Shown here: positions 5,865 through 15,541 of the stretch, piece after piece
Numbering within the stretch: the stretch's first letter is position 1
How the letters are laid out: each line of letters starts with the position of its first letter
IMG/VR virus record: IMGVR_UViG_3300022200_005297
Span: 1-20,877 of that record
Length of the DNA stretch: 20,877 bases
Reading direction: 5' to 3' (one strand)
Source of the DNA: a virus
Position numbers and translations under genes: made by a program
The notes under the pieces: generated by a model
Database searches by the model: none
Told to the model about the DNA's origin: nothing
What the model saw: the letters and a program-made list of their open reading frames with translations, nothing else

Positions 5865-8123
5865 TTGACGCGATCAACGAAAGTACAAACGAACTTCACC
5901 GCTGGCGAACTATCGCCCCGGCTGTTCGGTCGTACTGACATTGCCAAGGTTCAAAGCGGGGCCAAGACGGTTGAAAATATCATCTGTCAGAAGCATGGCG
6001 GGGCAATGCGTCGTCCGGGTACGAAGTACGTCAGCGAAGTGAGGGATTCGTCCGACACCACACGGCTGATTGGCTTTGAGTATTCTGTCGATCAGACCTA
6101 CGTTCTTGAGTTTGGCGATCAGACGATTCGCTTCTACCGCAGCAGCGGGCAACTCACAAAGTCTCACACGGTCACAGGAGCGACGTGGAGCGGTGGTACG
6201 GCAACGGTGACTGTATCTGCCGCGCACACGATGCTCGTCGGTACGACCGTCACAGTCGCCAGTATTGACCCGTCAGGCTACAACGGTACGAAGGTTATCA
6301 CCGCCGTAACCTCAACGACGATCGAATACGCGGTAGCGTCCGACCCCGGCTCTTATTCGAGTGGCGGGACTGTGGTTGCCCCCTATGAAATCAGTAGTCC
6401 ATGGACTTCCGCCGAACTCGCCGAAATCAAGTACACACAGAGCGCGGATATCCTCTACCTCTGCCACCCCGACTATTCCCCGCGTGAACTTCGCAGGAAC
6501 GGTGACACGGATTGGGAGTTGGCGGAGTTTGACTTCACCGATGGCCCATACCTCGATGTGAACCTCACAACCACCACCCTGACACCTGCCGCGACCTCTG
6601 GAACGGGCGTGAATATCACCGCGTCAGCCACGACGGGCATCAATGGGGGCGATGGGTTCAAGACAACCGATGTTGGCCGATGGATCAGGATTAAGCACAC
6701 CTCGACGTGGGGTGCAGCGCAGATCACGTCCCGAACCTCATCGACGGTGGTGGTGGTTGATATTGCGGAGAACTTTGGCGGGACAACGGGGAAAACCGAG
6801 TGGCGACTTGGAACATGGTCTGACACCACAAGCTGGCCGTGGGTGTGCAGCTTCCACCAGGAACGCCTCTACTTCGGCGGCAGCGACAACCACCCGCAAA
6901 CCCTGTGGGGTTCGGTGGTGGGTGATTTCGTCAACTTCCAGCCCTCGCAGACGGATGGTACGGTGGCCGACGATGATGCTGTCACGTACACGATCAGCGC
7001 CAACCAGGTGAACGCCATCCGGTCCTTGAGCAGCAACGCACGCGGCATTTTGATCGGTACGCAGGGTGGCCCGTGGGTGGGTAAGTCCACCGCCGCTTTC
7101 GACCCGATCAGCCCGACCAACTTCGCGGTGTTTAAGCAGAGCAGCTACGGCGTCAGCGACACGATCAGGTCGCATGAAGTCGGCCCCTCAATTCTCATGG
7201 TCCAACGCGGGGATCAGGTGGTGCGTGAACTGGCGTTCAGCTTCGACGCCGATCAGTTCATCGCACCCGACATGACCATCCTTTCCGAGCATATCACTAC
7301 CGGAGGCGTGGTTGACTCGGCTTATCAGCATGAGCCAAACAGCGTGTTGTGGCTTGCGCGTGCGGACGGCCAACTACTCGGCATGACCTACGAGCGAGAG
7401 CAAGAGGTTGTGGGGTGGCATCGCCACGTCATCGGTGGGACTTTGACGGGAGCATCGCAGCCGGCGGTAGAGTCGATCGTTTCGATCCGCGAAGGCAACG
7501 AAGATCAGTTGTGGATGATCGTGAAGCGGACGATTAACGGGGCGACGGTTCGATACGTCGAATACCTCACGTCCGACTTCGACGGCGTGGCCTCCGACGT
7601 TGACGATGCGATTTTCGTTGATAGTTCCCTGACCTACGACAGTACCGCGACGGACACGATCACCGGCCTTGACCACCTTGAAGGCGAGTCTGTGACAATC
7701 CTTGCCGATGGTGCGGTTCACCCTGCCCGAACCGTGAGCAGCGGAAGTATCACGTTAAAGGACACCTACTCCACTGTGCAGGTCGGCTTGCCCTACACAT
7801 CGACGCTTCAATCAATGCCGATTCACCCTGAGTCAACGGTGATGGATTCACGCGGTAAGATTGGCCGAGTCTACAAGGCGTCAATCCGTTTCTTTGAAAC
7901 CATTGGCGCCAAGATTGGTGACACGGCAGAAACACTCGATATCATTAAGTTCAGGAGTTCTGACGACCCGATGGACGCTGGAACGCCGTTGTTCTCTGGA
8001 TATAAGACGGTTGCCCCAAACTCATCAATGAGCCGAGGGGTGATGTTGACCTTGACGCAAGATCAGCCGTTACCAATGACCGTTCTTTCAATCGTATGGG
8101 AGTTTGACCTTGGCGGAGTTTGA
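5865..8123 (+). CDS. Tail tubular protein B, T7 gp12-like nozzle/stabilisation protein
   Basis: The start is TTG at 5865 with GAGG at 5853-5856. The 752-residue product opens with FTAGELSPRLFGRTD, then GGAMRRPGTKYV, both hallmarks of podoviral tail tube/stabilisation proteins. Residues about 325-530 hold the conserved core: FHQERLYFGGS, WGSVVGDFVNF, ANQVNAIRSL, GTQGGPWVG, SYGVSD and HEPNSVLWLARADGQLLGMTYEREQEVVGWHRH, reading as beta-propeller-like repeats. A Gly/Thr/Ser-rich Ig-like insertion lies near residues 105-165. In the virion it would build the distal nozzle through which DNA leaves. The reading frame overlaps the next gene by 14 bp. Confidence 0.88.
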   Translation: MTRSTKVQTNFTAGELSPRLFGRTDIAKVQSGAKTVENIICQKHGGAMRRPGTKYVSEVRDSSDTTRLIGFEYSVDQTYVLEFGDQTIRFYRSSGQLTKSHTVTGATWSGGTATVTVSAAHTMLVGTTVTVASIDPSGYNGTKVITAVTSTTIEYAVASDPGSYSSGGTVVAPYEISSPWTSAELAEIKYTQSADILYLCHPDYSPRELRRNGDTDWELAEFDFTDGPYLDVNLTTTTLTPAATSGTGVNITASATTGINGGDGFKTTDVGRWIRIKHTSTWGAAQITSRTSSTVVVVDIAENFGGTTGKTEWRLGTWSDTTSWPWVCSFHQERLYFGGSDNHPQTLWGSVVGDFVNFQPSQTDGTVADDDAVTYTISANQVNAIRSLSSNARGILIGTQGGPWVGKSTAAFDPISPTNFAVFKQSSYGVSDTIRSHEVGPSILMVQRGDQVVRELAFSFDADQFIAPDMTILSEHITTGGVVDSAYQHEPNSVLWLARADGQLLGMTYEREQEVVGWHRHVIGGTLTGASQPAVESIVSIREGNEDQLWMIVKRTINGATVRYVEYLTSDFDGVASDVDDAIFVDSSLTYDSTATDTITGLDHLEGESVTILADGAVHPARTVSSGSITLKDTYSTVQVGLPYTSTLQSMPIHPESTVMDSRGKIGRVYKASIRFFETIGAKIGDTAETLDIIKFRSSDDPMDAGTPLFSGYKTVAPNSSMSRGVMLTLTQDQPLPMTVLSIVWEFDLGGV

Positions 8124-8532
8124 CCTTCGACAATTCGAGCCAAGCGACGCAGGTGAGATTCAGTTGCAATCCTACATGGAGGTTCCGAGCGACCCGAAAG
8201 TGTGGGAGGCGGCGGCAAGCGGCGGCGATTGCTTCACCGGCAGGCACGACGGCAGGATTATCGTTTGCTCTGGCATCGTTCGCCATTGGCAGACACGCGC
8301 CGAGGCGTGGCTACTCATGGGATGCCCCGTCAGCCGAACGGAAATGCTTTGGATTCACCGCCGGGTGTCTGATTTCCTTGAGAACGCGGGCATCGTCAGG
8401 ATTGAAACGACGGTCAAACAAAACTTTGACGCCGGCCATCGGTGGGCGAAGATGTTGGGATTTAAGGCTGAGGGGCGAATGAGTCGCTTCGGCCCTGACG
8501 GTACAGATTACCAGATGTATGCGAGGGTTTGA
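8110..8532 (+). CDS. GNAT-fold protein in the gp13 position
   Basis: Two in-frame TTG starts exist, at 8104 and 8110. I prefer 8110 because GGGAG at 8098-8102 is seven bases away, giving 140 residues. The C-terminal half resembles a GNAT acetyltransferase: a helix, then IVRIETTVKQNFDAGHRWAKMLGF followed by KAEGRMSRFGPDGTDYQMYARV, which match the beta4-helix4-beta5 region where acetyl-CoA binds. The usual Q/R-x-x-G-x-G/A loop is not evident, so catalysis is uncertain. In T7-type genomes the gene between tail tubular protein B and gp14 is gp13, a minor internal virion protein needed for maturation. Position suggests that role. Its start overlaps the previous gene. Confidence 0.7.
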   Translation: MAEFDLRQFEPSDAGEIQLQSYMEVPSDPKVWEAAASGGDCFTGRHDGRIIVCSGIVRHWQTRAEAWLLMGCPVSRTEMLWIHRRVSDFLENAGIVRIETTVKQNFDAGHRWAKMLGFKAEGRMSRFGPDGTDYQMYARV

Positions 8533-8533
8533 T

Positions 8534-9022
8534 ATGGCTCCAGTGACAATATTTGCGATTGCGGCAGCGGCAGGAACCGGCATTAGCGCCATCGCTTCCT
8601 ACTCCGCTTATCAGCAGCAAGCCAAGGTAGCCGAGTCGAACGCGGACGCTGCAAGTGCGGCGGCGCGGGCTGAGGAGCAACGCCTACGTCGTGACCGCGC
8701 CCGACGCATGGGGTCGATTCGTGCGGCCTACGGCGCAGCAGGTGTGCAGGCAACAGGGACGCCGCTGGAAGTGCTTGGCGATCAGGCGATGGAGGCGGAA
8801 CTGGACGCTCTGGCCGTTCGATACGGTGGTGCGGTCAGGTCACGTAACTTCGAGAATCAGGCCGACTCCAATAGATCGTCAGCCATCGGCTCACTTATCG
8901 GCGGCGCTGCGGGTGTTGGCACTTCACTCCTTGGCAGCGCGCAGGCAGGGGCATTTAAGAAATCGCCGGGTACGTCATCAGACTTTTATGTTCCAGAGGC
9001 CCAACACGGAAGCCTTTACTAA
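8534..9022 (+). CDS. Internal virion protein, T7 gp14-like
   Basis: I chose ATG 8534, which has GAGG at 8522-8525 eight bases away, over the in-frame ATG at 8519 that overlaps the previous gene. The 162-residue protein starts with a hydrophobic helix (IFAIAAAAGTGISAIASYSAY), then an Ala/Arg-rich amphipathic helix, then RRMGSIRAAYGAAGVQATGTPLEVLGDQA, which is typical of gp14-like proteins. A second Gly/Ala-rich hydrophobic stretch (about residues 115-135) follows. By analogy it is ejected and forms a pore in the outer membrane. It overlaps the next gene by one base (TAATG). Confidence 0.82.
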   Translation: MAPVTIFAIAAAAGTGISAIASYSAYQQQAKVAESNADAASAAARAEEQRLRRDRARRMGSIRAAYGAAGVQATGTPLEVLGDQAMEAELDALAVRYGGAVRSRNFENQADSNRSSAIGSLIGGAAGVGTSLLGSAQAGAFKKSPGTSSDFYVPEAQHGSLY

Positions 9023-11331
9023 TGGCCAGAATCCCCGCATTTGCATCGTCAACCTCTCACGCGCCTGGTCGTGTTCCTATCGTTGCTGACATTCAGACCA
9101 ATGTGAACACGGGGCAGGCTGGCGTCGCTCTTGGCCAGGGTATCGCACAGCTTGGGAATGCGGGAGAGCGGTTTGCGCTCAGTATCAAAAAGACGCAGCA
9201 GGCAAACGCCGCTGCCAAACTGCAACTTCAATTCCTCGAAGCGGACGACGCTGCGTGGGCGGCATCGCAAGAGGCAGACCCATCGCAGGCATCTTCGGTT
9301 TACAGCCAGCAAATCGGCTCATTTATCGAGGGTTTGGACAATCTTGAAGATCGAGAGTTGCGGGACGCAATGATCAACCGCTTCGCTGACCAAGCAAAGC
9401 GGCGTGAGATTGGCATTCGCCGCGAATCGGCAGGCAGAGTTGTCAAGGAAAGCATCGACACGGTAAAGGAAAGTGGATTGCAGTTGGCCGACCGTCTTGG
9501 CAAAGACGACACGATGCGATACGACGACGCCGCCAAAATGGTCGATGAACACCTGTCGCTGATTGAGGGGCAGGTTGGCAAGGATGTGGTGGATGATCTG
9601 CGAAAAAGCATTAAGCCCAAGCTGCTACGCGCCAAGATTGATTTTCTATTCGACACAGGCCAATATGAATCGGCGGAAGCCCTTGCATCGAGCGACGAGG
9701 GCATGAAGTATTTGAGCGGGCATGATATCCGCAGCGTGAAGGACGCGGCTAAGAAGGGTCTTGATTCCGTCTCTGAACACGCGGTCGGTGCTGCCACCAA
9801 CGACCTTCGACAGCGATTGAGCCATGTGTTCTCTGCCAAGAAGTTCGCCGCCGAGGACTTCAATGAGTCGATGCAAATGTTCGACGCAGAAATGCGCATC
9901 CTCTCTGATGCCGGAACACGAAACGAAGTGCTGATCGAAGTGCTTACTCCCGAACTTGAGGACGCTGCGGCAGACGGCGACGGTCCCCGATTCGAGGCAA
10001 TCGTCGATGCAATGCCTACCACGGCTGACGCTCGCAACGAAGTCAACAAACATCGCAAGACATACGAAGCGGTAGTGAAGCGGTCGCAGGAGTCGGACGA
10101 CCTGGCGATGGAACTTGACACCCGTATGCAAAAGGGCGAGTCGATCGACGGTATTCCAATTACGAGCGATGTTCTTGATAAGTTTTTCAGGATGCGTGTG
10201 GCAAGGGGTGAGAGCGTTGAGTCCGTAGCCGCAGATACCGCCGAGGCGGGGCTTCGCCAATCGCCAGCACTCATGCGAGAATTAAACGACCGGACGCGGG
10301 GCGGCGCGGACCTCCCAGGCTTCGCGTCTGTTATGCACGCGATTGATGAAAAAAACCACAATCAGGCGCGTCAACTGTTGCGCGAAAATGAAAACCGAAA
10401 ACTCGCAGAGGATGCTTTCTATCTCACGCGAAACATGAAAGACCCGAAAGCGATTAGTGCGGTTCTCGATAAGCTGGTCACCCCGCAAGCCGCGTCAATT
10501 TCTGAGAAATCGGCGGCACTCTTATCGACCGGCGTTGAGAAATTGAACGGCGGCAACGCGATCAACGTCTTGTCCGCAGTAAAGAACGCCTACGGCAGAG
10601 ACATTACGATGCTCTTGTACGAGCAAAAGAAAGAGTTTGGTGCGAGGTTTACGCTGGCGTTGATAGATCAAACTGGCCAAAGCGCAGAGATTACAGAGGA
10701 AGCTATTTCAAAGGCGACCAGTGACGCCACCGCGTTCCTCGGTAACTTCCTGATCCTACAAAATGCCACGGGGCAAAACGTGCCTGCAAGGGCTGAGTTG
10801 TTCGGCGTCGGCACTTCCGCTGCACCAGACGAAGTTGGTGTGGCGAGGCTTGAGGCTTCGATTGCGGAGATTAGCGACGCGCCAAATTGGCTAACTCAAT
10901 ATGTCAGGGATGGATTAGACGACCGCCCCTGGCTTTCGTACCGGGAGGGTATCAGGACTCAAGTGCCATTCTTCGACGGCGACGGAAACCTTGCCGCTGC
11001 GATGGAGTGGAATGTGGCGACTGCATCTCCAAACAACGTCCTACGTCGTGGCGATGACGGGTTTGAAGAAATCGAGCGAAAATTTCAAAAGCATATCTCC
11101 AAAACGGACGGTATGCCGAACGCTCAGCTTTACTGGCAACCGGAGTACGGTGACAAAACACCGCAGAATGTTGACGCTTCTATTGTTAGCGGGATGATGG
11201 AACTTGCGAAAGAGAAGTTCTCGTCTTTGGGCGGACATGGCCGACAGCCAAACCTTGACAATGAAGAAGATGTGGCAGAGCTTGAAGAATACCTTAGACC
11301 GATACTCGCTGAATACGGTTGGATACGATGA
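9022..11331 (+). CDS. Internal virion (ejection) protein, gp15-like
   Basis: The product is 769 residues, similar in size to T7 gp15 (747). It begins MARIPAFASSTSHAPGR and is almost wholly alpha-helical and charged, with no signal, membrane or enzymatic motif that I can see. The N-terminal third contains long helices (QQANAAAKLQLQFLEADDAAW; EDRELRDAMINRFADQAKRRE) of the kind found in phage core proteins that follow gp14. The C-terminal part has Trp-rich stretches (PNWLTQYVRDGLDDRPWLSYREG). In T7 this protein forms a periplasmic tube with gp16 for DNA entry. The start overlaps the gp14-like stop (TAATG) and the stop overlaps the next start (ATGA), so the three are translationally coupled. Assignment rests on size, composition and order. 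Confidence 0.78.
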   Translation: MARIPAFASSTSHAPGRVPIVADIQTNVNTGQAGVALGQGIAQLGNAGERFALSIKKTQQANAAAKLQLQFLEADDAAWAASQEADPSQASSVYSQQIGSFIEGLDNLEDRELRDAMINRFADQAKRREIGIRRESAGRVVKESIDTVKESGLQLADRLGKDDTMRYDDAAKMVDEHLSLIEGQVGKDVVDDLRKSIKPKLLRAKIDFLFDTGQYESAEALASSDEGMKYLSGHDIRSVKDAAKKGLDSVSEHAVGAATNDLRQRLSHVFSAKKFAAEDFNESMQMFDAEMRILSDAGTRNEVLIEVLTPELEDAAADGDGPRFEAIVDAMPTTADARNEVNKHRKTYEAVVKRSQESDDLAMELDTRMQKGESIDGIPITSDVLDKFFRMRVARGESVESVAADTAEAGLRQSPALMRELNDRTRGGADLPGFASVMHAIDEKNHNQARQLLRENENRKLAEDAFYLTRNMKDPKAISAVLDKLVTPQAASISEKSAALLSTGVEKLNGGNAINVLSAVKNAYGRDITMLLYEQKKEFGARFTLALIDQTGQSAEITEEAISKATSDATAFLGNFLILQNATGQNVPARAELFGVGTSAAPDEVGVARLEASIAEISDAPNWLTQYVRDGLDDRPWLSYREGIRTQVPFFDGDGNLAAAMEWNVATASPNNVLRRGDDGFEEIERKFQKHISKTDGMPNAQLYWQPEYGDKTPQNVDASIVSGMMELAKEKFSSLGGHGRQPNLDNEEDVAELEEYLRPILAEYGWIR

Positions 11332-14300
11332 CCCAAGCCACAACCAGCCAAACCGAACTTGATATTTTTGCAAAAGCTCTTGGCCAAAAGCCGGCGTCTG
11401 CGCAGGAAGCCGAGCCAAAGCCCACCGATCCCCCGCTTCCCATCGAGCAGGACATGATACGTCGGTATCGAAAGCAGGAGTCGGTTGGCGCTATGGGCGG
11501 CATCTCGCGTGGCGTTGCTCGCGGCACGATTGGTTTTATTGAGGGCATGGCCCGACAGCCAGCAGCCGCAGCATCAGCAGTAAGTCGTGGTGGGAGTGAG
11601 GCCGATCTTGCGATAGCCCGGATGATTCGGGACGACCCACGGGAAACCCCGATCAACAGGATCAGTTCTGCCTTGCGGCTTTTTGTTGAGCCGGTCCTTA
11701 GCTATATACGCGACACTTCCAACAAGCGGGCTGATCTGTACAGCAGCATCCGTGAGTCTCGCCACCTTGCGCCCGACCCCGCTTCGGTGATTGAAGGCCA
11801 AGGGTGGGATTCCGTAAAAGAGGCGATGGAAAGCCCTGAATGGTGGCAGAACCAAGCGCCCGAACTTATTACAAGCACCGCCATGTCGATACTGATTGGT
11901 GGTGGCATGTCAAAAGCTGCCGCCGTACCCGGTATGTCGCAGCAGGCGGCAAGGCAATTTGGCTTCGCCGTTGCTGCCGCAATGACCACCGCCTCTGAAA
12001 TGGGTGGCACGTACAAGTCTATGCGCGACGATCTTATCGAAAAGGGCGTTCCGAAAGAGGAAGCCGAGATTGTTGCGGGTCGTGGCGCTGTTGCGTATGG
12101 CATTATCGCAGGTGTGCTGGAACGCGGCATCTTGCCCCATCAGTTCACTGAGGTTCCAGGTAAGGGTTTTTGGGCTTTCACCAACCGCGTGCTTCGCGGT
12201 GGCGCGGGCGAAATGTTCGAAGAAGATTCGCAGATGTTTTTGGAGGGCGTGACGCGCCTTGTCGCCGGGCTCGATCACGGCATAACCCCGCGTGGTGCTT
12301 TTGAGTCAACACTTGCAGGTGGTCTTGGCGGTGGCGTTGGCGCTTCCGTCACCACGTTTTCGGGTGGTGACGCTGACGCCTCCAAAGACATCGAACAAAA
12401 TATCTCTGATGCGCTGAATGAGTCTGCGCCAGATACCGCCGCCGACACCACGACCGAGGTTGATGTAACCGAAGCTATCGAAGGCATGTCCATCGAGGAA
12501 AAGCGAGAATCCTCTGACAAAATTGAGGAATTGCTTGAGCAGGATGAAGCGGACAGGGCGGAAGGTTCGGATGTACCCCTCGAAGATCGCCTGACCGATG
12601 ACGACAGGTCTAATTGGCAGTTCATCCTTGAGCGGATTGAGGTTGGTATTGCCGCTGATGAAGCCGCTGCCGCTGCTGATGAGTCGGTAAAACCAAAGCT
12701 GAACATCTCTGAAAAGAAGCGGGCCGACAAGGGGCAAGCCGCCGCAGACGAGCAGCGTTCACCACGCCTCAGCGAAAAGCCCACAGACACGCTCCGTAGG
12801 CTCGGCATAGTTCCATCCAAGGAAAGAGCCACGATTACAGACAGGCAGGCTCTACGGGCCTCTCTGTCCCGGCAACAGACAACGGCGCGTCAGGTGGAGC
12901 TCGCCACACGCAAAACAGAGCGTGCGAAAGCAAAAGCGGCTATTAACGAGGTCAAGCGGTTTGCGAAAGATCGTGAGGCTCGGCTGAACGGACTTCGCGC
13001 TGAACTTGTGGATATCACCGAGCGCCTACTCCCCAAAGAGATTCAAGGTGAGATGCTCAAGGATGTGAGGGATATCAAGACTCGGCCCGGATTAGAGAGG
13101 GCGATTGAGAAGATTCAGGGGAAACTTGAAACGCTGGCCCGCAAGGACGCGGTAAGCCAGATGAAAACTGCGGCAAAGTCGGCCAAGCCCAAAACCATGC
13201 TCACGCCAGAGCGAAAGAAGGCGGTCGAGGAACTTCTGGAAAAGGTTGAAGCCTATGACACCAAGGACGGCAGTACGGATGGCATGACGGAACTTGCCAA
13301 CGGCCTTGCCGAGTTGGTTGCGGCGAACGACCGAGAGCAAAGGGCGATCATTCTTGGGAAAAAGGTAGAACTTCAAAAACTCAAAAAAGCCCTCATTGCC
13401 GAAATCAGCAAACTCAAAAAGCGGAAGGTTGACCCGTCCGACGATAGGCTTGAGTCTTTAAGGGGTACGAAGATACTCGACGCTGTTGCGAGCGTGGAAT
13501 CGCACGCCACGATGGATACGCTCGGCATCATGGTTGGCGAAACCTTCCGCAAAGTTATCTACGAAAACGTCGTCGCCGGACAGGACGCACAAGAGGCGGA
13601 CCTTGCCAAGTTCCAAGACTTCATCATCAGCGCTTTGAAGTCTGCGGGCATGGCTCCGGGTACGCCTGCGTGGGCGAGGATTAACAAAACTACTGGCAAT
13701 CTTTACAAGCGGTGGACGCGGCTCAGGTTTCCCGGATCAAGTGTGCAGACGCAGAAGTTTGGCGATCAGAAGGTAAAGCTGGACCTTGACCAGAGGATGC
13801 ACCTATTTGCAACGCTCCTTGATAAAAGCACGATGGCCGCTGTTGTGGACACCGAGAATGAAGCGGGCGAGGTGAAGCGAGGTACGGGCATCGTAATCGA
13901 GGGCCAAGATAAGACCCGCACGATTCACCTGAGCGATCAAGATATCGCCACCATTATGTCTGACACATCCTTCCTGACCGAAGCAGAGCGTGGGTATGTC
14001 AGGAAGGTTGTCGAGTATATGAACGGGCCGCTAAAGAAGCTCATCGCTGATTGGTCGCTTGCAAATCTCGGACGAGATATTACAAAAGACGACACCTATT
14101 TCCCGCGTGCATCCCTCAAAGATGGTGATCCGATCCCGTTCGGGTCGTCAAAACTCATGGATGTAAGGATGCTGGAACAGGCCAGCGTTATCCAGAGGCG
14201 TAGTGGACCGGCTGGCCCTGTCATTATCGGCTCGTTCGTAATGTCAACGGAGAATCATGCTCGAAAGACTACTGCCGTCGCGCATATGTCTGAGGCGATT

Positions 14301-15527
14301 GATACCGCTACGCGACTTCTCGAATCCATATCGCCCGAACTGAACAACGTGAAGCGTGGGCAGCGTCTTGTGAGGCGAGTCCTTATGACGTTCGACACGC
14401 TCGCTGAACATAACATCGGAGCGAAAAAGAATCTGTCGTTTTGGGAGCCGGCGGTGCGGTTTGTCGCCAATAACATAACCAGTTCACTCCTGATCGTTAA
14501 TCCGAGAATCGCCGCATACCAGTATTCGTCAATCGCTGCGGCTGAGTCTGAAATCAGTTCGATTTATTTGTCGAGGGCAATCGCCACAGGCGCGATAGCC
14601 GACAAGAGGATTGATGATCGCATCAACCGTTATTCCCCTCCACTTCGCGCTCGTGCTGCGGCCAGCGGTCAGTATCTGGTGCATGAAGGTGCGGACAGCG
14701 ACGTGGGTTTGCATGGCGTGCATCCCAAACGCCAAATTGGATTCGCATGGATTCACGCAGTTGACGCGGCGGCAATCCGAACCATCTGGAAAGCGGCAGA
14801 GTTTCAGGCGACAAAAGAAACGGGGAAGATCAACGGTGATGAATACTTTGCCCGCGTTGCGGAAATTGCCAACCGTGTTGTTCGCCGAACACAACCGACG
14901 TTTGACCCATTGCATGTCAGCGGGTTGGCTCTTGAGTCACGGGCGCATGGATCAGCCAAGATCGTAAACGCCTTCCGTTCGCAGCGGTCGAAGCACATTG
15001 ACATTGCGATACGTTCGACGATTCAGATGTCCAGGGGGCAAATGTCAAGGCGTAGGTGGGTTGCGACGATGACCAACGTTTTCGTCCTATCGTCTATCAC
15101 CGTCGCCAGCATTGCCAGCCTTTTCGACTGGGATAATGAAGATGAGAAGGAAGATCGGCTAAAGGCGTTGGCGCAGCGGGTTGCGGAAACAGCGGCAAGC
15201 AATGTGCTGTTCGGCGATATGGCGGCAACGATATTAAGCGCTCTCGTCTTTCGCGGTAGCCAGAGCCACGCACCAGCAGTATCGCCGCACATCTCCTTTA
15301 TCGAGGGAGCACAGGAACGCGCACGGGGCTTGATTGACAGTATGCAGCGCGAAGAAGATATCGAAGATATGCTACCCAAGATTGTAATCTTGTCAGCCGA
15401 CCTTGCTGCCATCTGGGTTGGCAATGTTCCGCTTTACCCGATCCGTGAAGGCATGAAGGTTTACAAACACGTAAGAGAAAAAGACACCAACGCCGCGAAG
15501 CGCAGGCAAAACGCGACCCTTGATTGA
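11328..15527 (+). CDS. Large internal virion (ejection) protein, gp16-like
   Basis: The start is the ATG at 11328, which forms ATGA with the previous stop; a TTG three codons earlier is less likely. At 1399 residues it is close to T7 gp16 (1318). Hydrophobic, Gly/Ala-rich segments lie near residues 55-85, 175-230 and 320-345. An acidic region covers about 345-440. A long Lys/Glu-rich coiled-coil-like region spans about 500-720. The central part (TFRKVIYENVVAGQDAQEAD and beyond) resembles helical modules of large phage ejection proteins. A membrane-like helix lies at 1248-1267 (TNVFVLSSITVASIASLF) with another hydrophobic stretch near 1290-1305. I see no transglycosylase motif at the N-terminus, unlike T7 gp16. 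It should be injected to complete the DNA channel across the inner membrane. Confidence 0.8.
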   Translation: MTQATTSQTELDIFAKALGQKPASAQEAEPKPTDPPLPIEQDMIRRYRKQESVGAMGGISRGVARGTIGFIEGMARQPAAAASAVSRGGSEADLAIARMIRDDPRETPINRISSALRLFVEPVLSYIRDTSNKRADLYSSIRESRHLAPDPASVIEGQGWDSVKEAMESPEWWQNQAPELITSTAMSILIGGGMSKAAAVPGMSQQAARQFGFAVAAAMTTASEMGGTYKSMRDDLIEKGVPKEEAEIVAGRGAVAYGIIAGVLERGILPHQFTEVPGKGFWAFTNRVLRGGAGEMFEEDSQMFLEGVTRLVAGLDHGITPRGAFESTLAGGLGGGVGASVTTFSGGDADASKDIEQNISDALNESAPDTAADTTTEVDVTEAIEGMSIEEKRESSDKIEELLEQDEADRAEGSDVPLEDRLTDDDRSNWQFILERIEVGIAADEAAAAADESVKPKLNISEKKRADKGQAAADEQRSPRLSEKPTDTLRRLGIVPSKERATITDRQALRASLSRQQTTARQVELATRKTERAKAKAAINEVKRFAKDREARLNGLRAELVDITERLLPKEIQGEMLKDVRDIKTRPGLERAIEKIQGKLETLARKDAVSQMKTAAKSAKPKTMLTPERKKAVEELLEKVEAYDTKDGSTDGMTELANGLAELVAANDREQRAIILGKKVELQKLKKALIAEISKLKKRKVDPSDDRLESLRGTKILDAVASVESHATMDTLGIMVGETFRKVIYENVVAGQDAQEADLAKFQDFIISALKSAGMAPGTPAWARINKTTGNLYKRWTRLRFPGSSVQTQKFGDQKVKLDLDQRMHLFATLLDKSTMAAVVDTENEAGEVKRGTGIVIEGQDKTRTIHLSDQDIATIMSDTSFLTEAERGYVRKVVEYMNGPLKKLIADWSLANLGRDITKDDTYFPRASLKDGDPIPFGSSKLMDVRMLEQASVIQRRSGPAGPVIIGSFVMSTENHARKTTAVAHMSEAIDTATRLLESISPELNNVKRGQRLVRRVLMTFDTLAEHNIGAKKNLSFWEPAVRFVANNITSSLLIVNPRIAAYQYSSIAAAESEISSIYLSRAIATGAIADKRIDDRINRYSPPLRARAAASGQYLVHEGADSDVGLHGVHPKRQIGFAWIHAVDAAAIRTIWKAAEFQATKETGKINGDEYFARVAEIANRVVRRTQPTFDPLHVSGLALESRAHGSAKIVNAFRSQRSKHIDIAIRSTIQMSRGQMSRRRWVATMTNVFVLSSITVASIASLFDWDNEDEKEDRLKALAQRVAETAASNVLFGDMAATILSALVFRGSQSHAPAVSPHISFIEGAQERARGLIDSMQREEDIEDMLPKIVILSADLAAIWVGNVPLYPIREGMKVYKHVREKDTNAAKRRQNATLD

Positions 15528-15541
15528 TTTGGAGATTTAAC

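Noticed and set aside
10350-10356. Slippery heptamer A-AAA-AAC in the gp15-like gene
   Set aside because: It is in the right frame for a -1 shift, but the -1 frame ends after about a dozen codons and the zero frame continues as a normal full-length protein.
9300-10361. Long minus-strand open frame of 353 codons
   Set aside because: It lies fully inside the gp15-like gene, its Ser/Arg-rich sequence looks like a codon shadow, and it has no recognisable domain.
12275-12832. Minus-strand open frame of 185 codons
   Set aside because: It is antisense to the gp16-like gene, with serine/alanine-rich shadow composition and no supporting context.
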